10,612 nt of DNA, taken from positions 1 through 10,612 of the forward strand of contig JAAZNR010000310.1 in the NCBI GenBank assembly GCA_012798155.1, given 5' to 3'. This document shows positions 5,692 to 10,612 of this stretch, one piece after another. Every line of letters starts with the position of its first letter. The stretch's first letter is position 1. The translations under genes were made by a program, and so were the position numbers. The DNA comes from Thermogutta sp. (GTDB lineage Bacteria; Planctomycetota; Planctomycetia; Pirellulales; Thermoguttaceae). The notes beneath the pieces are model-generated. The model was not told the origin of the DNA, searched no databases, and worked only from the letters and a program-made list of their open reading frames with translations.

Positions 5692-6298
5692 GCTGGCGTT
5701 TGCTCCTTCCCTGGAACCACCGACTGCCACCCTGGCCCGAGGCTCCGGCGGCAGTCGCGCCGGCCGGCGCAGGCGGAAGTCGCTTGACGCATCCTTCGCG
5801 CGTCATGTATCGGCGGTACGAACGAAGGAACTTGAAGGTTTTTTCAAAGGGAGCCGGTCGCAACGCTTCGTTCGGCAGTAAGGGAAAGATGGGAGAAGGC
5901 GGCAATCATCATGCCGCTCTCCGCGTATTCCGAACGCCGCCGGGAGCGGAGAATGTCGAACGCCTTTGGGGGTCAAACGGCACCGCTCGGCGGGGCGTGG
6001 GACAAGCGTGGGGCAAAGCCGTACCCTCCCTCCAGGGCGGCCGGCCGGCGATCCAGGCCGGATGGTTGAACCGAATATCTCGCATTCGCCCTTTTCCGGC
6101 AAGCCCCGGCTTGCGTATGATGAGTGATACGTCGCGTGGCTCGGTCGGAGATGCGTGATTGCGGCCGCCTATGCCGCGAAATCTCGCACAGTCTCGTTCG
6201 AAGCGAACCCGCCCGCCTCCGTCGGCCTCTGGTATTGAGCTGGGCCGCTCCACATCCACGGCACGTCTTCGGTCCGGTTTTTTCGCCTCGGTTCCCCT
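5692..6298. other. Gene-free region between small protein and MFS transporter
   Basis: Open frames on both strands here (for example 5700-6158 plus and 5803-6102 minus) are Arg/Gly/Pro-rich without motifs and look like GC-rich background. No tRNA or other RNA gene was recognised. It should contain the promoters of the divergent small-protein and MFS genes. One candidate site near 6093-6121 is listed separately. Confidence 0.5.
6093..6121 (+). promoter_or_regulatory. Candidate promoter with embedded hairpin, toward the MFS gene
   Basis: TTTCCG (6093-6098), 17-bp spacer, TATGAT (6116-6121). The spacer contains a perfect 6-bp stem (GCAAGC 6099-6104, loop CCCG, GCTTGC 6109-6114), which could be an operator. 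On the minus strand the same stretch contains TTGCCG, 17 bp, GATATT, a weak promoter toward the small acidic protein. Both assignments rest on loose consensus matches only. Start to ATG distance would be about 170 nt. Confidence 0.3.
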
Positions 6299-7858
6299 AT
6301 GATCTCCCCAGCGTCCAACCTGTCCCAGACATCCGCTCCTACGCCCACTTTTCACGGCGATCCGGCGGCAGGTAGCACGGAGAAACCGTTTCCGAACGAC
6401 GGCGATGACGTCGTGCCCCCGTCTCTTTCGGAATCCGGGCGGGAAGCGACCCGCAGCCGCCCCGCGACGGATCGCGTGTACGATTTTTCTTTCTGGTGTG
6501 CGTACGCCTCGTATACGCTCGTCTCGATTGCCGCCACGTTGCTCTGCCGCTATGCCGACTTCGTCAGCTTTCTGGGCGGGGATGAGTTCCACCTGGGCTG
6601 GATCGTCGGCGTCGGGATGGTCGGCAGCCTGGTCGCCAGGTTCGCGGTGGGGCGAGGGATCGACCGCTACGGGGCCAAGAGGGTCTGGTTGATTTCCACG
6701 TTGGGCACAATGGCGGCCTGTTGCGTCCATGTGTGGATTGCCGACTATCGTTCCCCCTGGATCTATGCGGCCCGGGTGATCTACGTATTGATGCTGGCGA
6801 CCGTTTACAGCTCATCGTTGACGCTGATGTCGGCCAGGGCGCCGCGCGGGCGTTTGGCGGAGGTGATCGGGATATTCGGTTCCGCGGGATTCGCCGGCGT
6901 GATCCTGGGCGCCCCGCTCGCGGATTGGCTCTTCTCCGGCGCCGTGCCGACGCGGCAACTGATGGACGAAATGTTCCTCATCGCCGCGGGTCTCTGCGCC
7001 TTGTCGCTGCCGCTCGCGTGGATCGTTCCATCGGGGAATGAGGAGCAGGCGGCGATCGCCTCCTCCGGAGGGGCGAGCCGCGGCCGGCGGCGAAAGGCTC
7101 GGGTGGAGCCGATCTTTACGACGTTGCGGCGGTATTCCCCGGGACCGTTGATCGCCATCGGCATCGTGGCCGGGGCCGGGCTGAATATCCCCCAGACGTT
7201 TCTGCCGCGTTACGTGGCGGACTTCCAGCAGAACGTCATCAGCTCATTTTTCGTGGTCTACGCCCTCACGGCCCTTGTGGTCCGCGCGGTGTTGCTCCGA
7301 AGACTCCAGCGTCTGGGGATGGAGCGGATCATCATCGGCGGGATGGGCTTATTGACCTTGGCCTTTCTCTTGTTCCTGCCCGTCCGAGATCCGATGGGGT
7401 TGCTTTTGCCGGGACTGGTTTTCGGCCTGGCGCATGCCGTTCTCTTTCCGGCCATCGTGGGCTTGGGAAGCGGCGCCTTTCCCAAGCGTCATCGGGGATT
7501 GGCCACCACGTTGATGCTGGCCGTCTTGGATGCCGGATTGTTCGTGGGGGCGCCGATGGTGGGCGCGTTATTGCGGGCGGCGGAGTCCTTGGGATTGCCG
7601 CGCTACCCGGCGATGTTCTTCAGCGTCGCGGTCGCGATGCTGATCGCCGACGGGTTGTATGCCCGATTCCACCGGCGGAGAAGACCTCGTGGCCGGCGGC
7701 GTGTTCCCGTCGCCGCGACGCCGGTGTTCGCCCAATCCGCGCCGACGATCCCGCCATCCGCCGTGCTGGAGCCTGGAAGGCTCGGCGGAGGACCGGCGCC
7801 AAGCCCTTCTCCCTTGCCCGAAGCGCAACCCGTCGAACCCGTCGCATTGAGCGGCTAG
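6299..7858 (+). CDS. Major facilitator superfamily transporter
   Basis: Inner-membrane secondary transporter of 519 aa. The profile shows about twelve membrane segments, roughly at residues 65-85, 98-117, 128-147, 155-177, 187-211, 225-243, 283-301, 313-333, 344-361, 367-389, 402-425 and 437-456. The family signature between segments 2 and 3 is present: GRGIDRYGAKRV (118-129), the G-x-x-x-D-R-x-G-x-R/K motif. A cytoplasmic basic loop (ASRGRRRKARVE, 259-270) separates the two halves. The ends are unusual: the first ~60 residues are hydrophilic and probably disordered, and the last ~60 start Arg-rich (HRRRRPRGRRR) then become Pro/Ala-rich. ATG 6299 lacks a Shine-Dalgarno and is preceded by a T-run, so the start could be later. 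Substrate is unknown; efflux or a sugar/metabolite role are both possible. The gene is monocistronic and converges with leuS. Confidence 0.88.
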   Translation: MISPASNLSQTSAPTPTFHGDPAAGSTEKPFPNDGDDVVPPSLSESGREATRSRPATDRVYDFSFWCAYASYTLVSIAATLLCRYADFVSFLGGDEFHLGWIVGVGMVGSLVARFAVGRGIDRYGAKRVWLISTLGTMAACCVHVWIADYRSPWIYAARVIYVLMLATVYSSSLTLMSARAPRGRLAEVIGIFGSAGFAGVILGAPLADWLFSGAVPTRQLMDEMFLIAAGLCALSLPLAWIVPSGNEEQAAIASSGGASRGRRRKARVEPIFTTLRRYSPGPLIAIGIVAGAGLNIPQTFLPRYVADFQQNVISSFFVVYALTALVVRAVLLRRLQRLGMERIIIGGMGLLTLAFLLFLPVRDPMGLLLPGLVFGLAHAVLFPAIVGLGSGAFPKRHRGLATTLMLAVLDAGLFVGAPMVGALLRAAESLGLPRYPAMFFSVAVAMLIADGLYARFHRRRRPRGRRRVPVAATPVFAQSAPTIPPSAVLEPGRLGGGPAPSPSPLPEAQPVEPVALSG

Positions 7859-7910
7859 GGCACGCCCGGGCACCGCGAAGACTCGCAACAGCCGCGATTT
7901 CGCTCGAGCG

Positions 7911-7974
7911 GCGTTCCACCTTCGGGGCGCTCTACCTTTGGAGCGTTTTGCCTTTAAGGCGTTTTGCCTTTGGG
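7911..7974. repeat. Four 16-bp tandem units between MFS and leuS
   Basis: Units at 7911, 7927, 7943 and 7959, all beginning GCG; the last two (GCGTTTTGCCTTTAAG and GCGTTTTGCCTTTGGG) differ at two bases and the first two are more diverged. The array fills the gap between the two convergent gene ends and lies just downstream of leuS on the minus strand. A small palindrome CGCTCGAGCG (7901-7910) precedes it. It may act in termination for the convergent pair, but no classical terminator stem is seen. Confidence 0.7.
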
Positions 7975-7994
7975 GCGGGCGGCGCGATCGTCCG

Positions 7995-10612
7995 CTACCG
8001 TACCACGAAATTGACCATCCGCTTGGGGACCACCACGGCTTTCACCACGCGCTTGCCTTCCAGCAAGGCGGCGACCTTGGGGTCGGCCTTGGCCGCTCGT
8101 TCCATCGCCTCGGCGTCGGCTTCGGCGGGCACGACGATGCGGCCCCGCAACTTCCCGTTGACTTGGACGGGGATTTCGATCTCGGCTTCCTTGAGCAATT
8201 CGGGATCGAATTGCGGCCAGGGATGGTACGCCAGACTCTCCTTGTGACCCAAGATTTGCCACAATTCCTCCGCCACATGCGGGGCGAAGGGGGAAAGCAG
8301 CAGAACGAAGGTTTCCATCGCGCCGCGCGGTCGCGTCTCTTGCTTGAGGAAGAAGTTCACGCATTCCATGAGCCGGGCGATGGCCGTGTTGAACTCCATG
8401 CGGGCGACGTCCCGGCTGACCTCGCGAATCGTGCGATGGAGGATCCGCGCTTGCTCCGGAGTGGGTTCCGAATCTTGGACGGCGGGGTTGGGTCGCGAGG
8501 TCTCGGCCCGCTCATCCACGATCATCCGCCAAACGCGGTCCAGAAAACCGCGCACCCCGTGCACGCCGTCCATGCTCCACGGCTTGGTGGATTCCAGCGG
8601 CCCCATGAACATTTCGTACAGCCGCAGCGCGTCGGCGCCGTATTCGCGGACGATGTCGTCCGGGTTGACGACGTTGCCGCGGCTTTTGGACATCTTGTAG
8701 GCGCGGGCATCGACCCGGACCTCCGGGGATTCCTTGAGGACGAAGACGTCGCCGCGTTTTTCCACTTGATCCGGCCGGAGCTTGACAGGCTTCAGCGGCA
8801 CTCCGGAGACCTTGTGCGCGAAGCGCGACTCGCCGATCTCCTGGACGTCGCTCTCGTCGACCCAGCGACCGTCGGGGTCCTGGAAGGCCGAGTACTCCAT
8901 TTCGCCCAGGATCATGCCCTGGTTGACGAGCTTCTGGAACGGTTCCGCAGTGCTGACATAGCCGCGGTCGTAAAGGACCTTATGCCAAAAGCGGGCGTAG
9001 AGGAGGTGCAACACGGCGTGTTCCGCCCCGCCGACGTACAAGTCCACCGGCATCCAGGCCTTTTCCAGCTCGGGATCGACCAGGGCCTGATCGTTGCGGG
9101 GGTCGATGAAACGGAGATAGTACCAACACGAGCCGGCCCACTGCGGCATGGTATTGGTTTCCCGTTTATAGCGTTTGCCGTCGAGCGTGACGTAGAGCCA
9201 TTCCGGCGGGGCCTTTTCCAGCGGCGGCTCCGGCGAATCGTGCTTGGCGTCGAAGGTCATGTCGGCGGGCAAATCGACCGGAAGGTCTTCCGGCCGCAGG
9301 GCACGGACCACCCCGGTGGGATTGCCCCGCGCGTCCAACTCATGCAGCAGCGGGAACGGTTCGCCCCAGAAGTGCTGCCGGCTGAAGACCCAGTCGCGGA
9401 GTTTGTAGTTGACGGCTTCGCGCCCCACTCCCTCGGCGGCCAGGTCCTGCGTAATTCGCCTCTTGAACTCGGCGGTCGGCGTCCCGTCGTAGTCGCCGGA
9501 ATTGACGGCCGTGCCCTCAGCGGTAAACACCGTTTTCCCCGCCAAGACGTCGTCGCGGGAGACGTCTTCGCGCTCGCCGGGATCGACCACCGGTACGACC
9601 GGCAGATCGAACTGTTGGGCGAACTCGAAATCGCGGGTATCGTGAGCCGGCACCGCCATGATCGCCCCGGTCCCGTAGCTGATCAGCACATAATCGGCGA
9701 TCCAGATGGGAATTGCTTGCCCGTTGACGGGATTGATCGCGTAGGACCCTGTGAAGACGCCGGTCTTTTCCTTGGAAAGCTCGGTCCGATCGAGGTCGCT
9801 CTTGCGGGCGGCCTGTTCGCGGTAGGCCCGAACGGCGTCGGCGTATTCCGGCAAGGTAAGCCGATCGACGAAGGGATGTTCGGGCGCAAGGACCATGTAG
9901 GTGGCGCCGAAGAGGGTGTCCGGCCGGGTCGTGTAGATGCGGAGGCAGGATTCATCCGGCTTGCGGGGAAATCCCGCCAACTGTCGATCCCGCCGCCAGC
10001 CCGCGTATTCCCTCTCGGAAGGCATCCCCGGCTTGGACCAGAAGGTACCGATGAAGAAATCGACCTCGGCCCCGACGCTGCGGCCGATCCAGTTGCGCTG
10101 CAAGAGCTTGACGCTTTCCGGCCAATCGAGCAGATCGAGGTCCTTCTCCAGGCGATCGGCGTAGGCCGTGATGCGGAGCATCCACTGGCGAAGCGGCAGG
10201 CGGACGACCGGATACCCGCCCCGCTCGCTGACGCCGCCCACCACCTCTTCATTGGCCAAAACGGTTCCCAAGGCCGGACACCAGTTGACAGGCACTTCGG
10301 ATTGGTAGGCCAGGCGATGCTCGTCGCGGTAGCGTTCGACGGCAGGCGGTCCCTCGGCGGCCACTTCGGGCGGAATGGGGAGTTCCGAGATCGGACGTCC
10401 CTTCCCCGCGGCTGGATCGTACCAGGTGTCATAAATTACCAAGAATATGAATTGCGTCCAGCGGAAGTACACGATGTCCGTGGTCGCGAATTCGCGGTCC
10501 CAGTCGTAGCTGAAACCGATCATCTTGAGTTGGCGGCGGAAGTTGGCGATATTCCGCTCGGTCGTGACTCGCGGATGCGTTCCGGTGCGTTTGGCGTGTT
10601 GTTCGGCCGGCA
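7995..10612 (-). CDS. leuS: Leucyl-tRNA synthetase, 5' end beyond window
   Basis: Charges tRNA-Leu with leucine in the cytoplasm. The frame runs off the right edge with 871 residues visible: before the first in-window Met (10523) it still reads family sequence ([20 protein letters not shown]), so roughly 90 N-terminal residues with the HIGH motif are missing. Numbered from the edge, visible landmarks are [11 protein letters not shown] (34-44), [16 protein letters not shown] (109-124), [12 protein letters not shown] (141-152), [15 protein letters not shown] (169-183), the CP1 editing domain with [12 protein letters not shown] (227-238) and [19 protein letters not shown] (312-330), the catalytic KMSKS (639-643; bases 8682-8696), and the C-terminal [10 protein letters not shown] domain. 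Cys residues of the zinc module are absent (SERGGYPVV instead), as in Bacillus-type LeuRS. Compared with recalled E. coli LeuRS it has extra segments of about 35 and 25 residues near 10310-10435 and 9954-10060. It ends with TAG and converges with the MFS gene. Confidence 0.97.
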   Translation of the reverse strand, partial: PAEQHAKRTGTHPRVTTERNIANFRRQLKMIGFSYDWDREFATTDIVYFRWTQFIFLVIYDTWYDPAAGKGRPISELPIPPEVAAEGPPAVERYRDEHRLAYQSEVPVNWCPALGTVLANEEVVGGVSERGGYPVVRLPLRQWMLRITAYADRLEKDLDLLDWPESVKLLQRNWIGRSVGAEVDFFIGTFWSKPGMPSEREYAGWRRDRQLAGFPRKPDESCLRIYTTRPDTLFGATYMVLAPEHPFVDRLTLPEYADAVRAYREQAARKSDLDRTELSKEKTGVFTGSYAINPVNGQAIPIWIADYVLISYGTGAIMAVPAHDTRDFEFAQQFDLPVVPVVDPGEREDVSRDDVLAGKTVFTAEGTAVNSGDYDGTPTAEFKRRITQDLAAEGVGREAVNYKLRDWVFSRQHFWGEPFPLLHELDARGNPTGVVRALRPEDLPVDLPADMTFDAKHDSPEPPLEKAPPEWLYVTLDGKRYKRETNTMPQWAGSCWYYLRFIDPRNDQALVDPELEKAWMPVDLYVGGAEHAVLHLLYARFWHKVLYDRGYVSTAEPFQKLVNQGMILGEMEYSAFQDPDGRWVDESDVQEIGESRFAHKVSGVPLKPVKLRPDQVEKRGDVFVLKESPEVRVDARAYKMSKSRGNVVNPDDIVREYGADALRLYEMFMGPLESTKPWSMDGVHGVRGFLDRVWRMIVDERAETSRPNPAVQDSEPTPEQARILHRTIREVSRDVARMEFNTAIARLMECVNFFLKQETRPRGAMETFVLLLSPFAPHVAEELWQILGHKESLAYHPWPQFDPELLKEAEIEIPVQVNGKLRGRIVVPAEADAEAMERAAKADPKVAALLEGKRVVKAVVVPKRMVNFVVR

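Noticed and set aside
5288..5905. 205-residue minus-strand open frame
   Set aside because: It overlaps the better supported small acidic protein, is Arg/Pro-rich and runs into the 72-bp repeat.
5700..6158. 152-residue plus-strand open frame
   Set aside because: No domain, no hydrophobic core pattern and no ribosome binding site; looks like GC-rich background.
5909..6730. 273-residue minus-strand open frame
   Set aside because: Largely the antisense shadow of the MFS gene, with low-complexity Arg/Gly-rich sequence.

Overview
The window looks like a chromosomal segment of a Planctomycetota bacterium, probably near the Pirellulales. This is inferred, with no database search. The reasons are a GC-rich composition, a planctomycete-style ECF sigma factor, a secreted protein of the ceramidase-N-terminal-like family that is common in this phylum, a small acidic protein with the planctomycete-type VYYGP...LYEVL...YQHYRRPSA pattern, weak or absent Shine-Dalgarno sites on several genes, and intergenic spaces filled with repeats and hairpins.

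Layout from left to right. Bases 1-414 have no convincing gene and hold short repeats and hairpins. An ECF sigma factor (minus, 415-1059) is divergent from a two-gene ABC importer operon (plus, 1311-3109: FepC/BtuD-type ATPase, then FecCD/BtuC-type permease, joined by a GTGA overlap). The 251 bp between them hold a palindromic ATTATAAT that could be the -10 box for both directions, and a roughly 165-nt structured leader ahead of the importer. The importer converges on a secreted ceramidase-like protein (minus, 3170-4612). Upstream of that gene, from about 4640 to 5305, lies a repeat-rich stretch: 21-bp, 25-bp and 20-bp tandem arrays, two strong hairpins, and a 72-bp direct repeat that is 71/72 identical. 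A conserved small acidic protein follows (minus, 5452-5691), then about 600 bp without a credible gene. An MFS transporter (plus, 6299-7858) converges on leuS (minus, 7995 to beyond the right edge), with four 16-bp tandem units between them.

How the parts relate. The importer pair should take up a siderophore, heme or cobalamin-type ligand, but no substrate-binding protein is present here. The neighbouring sigma factor could share its promoter region, though no regulatory link is proven. LeuRS is housekeeping. The MFS protein, ceramidase-like protein and small acidic protein appear to be separate single-gene units.

No clearly new multi-gene system (defence, mobile element, CRISPR) is visible. 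The items most worth a second look are the structured leader and shared promoter at 1130-1310, the cluster of unrelated tandem repeats at 4641-5305, and the replaced ceramidase active-site residues in the 3170-4612 product.
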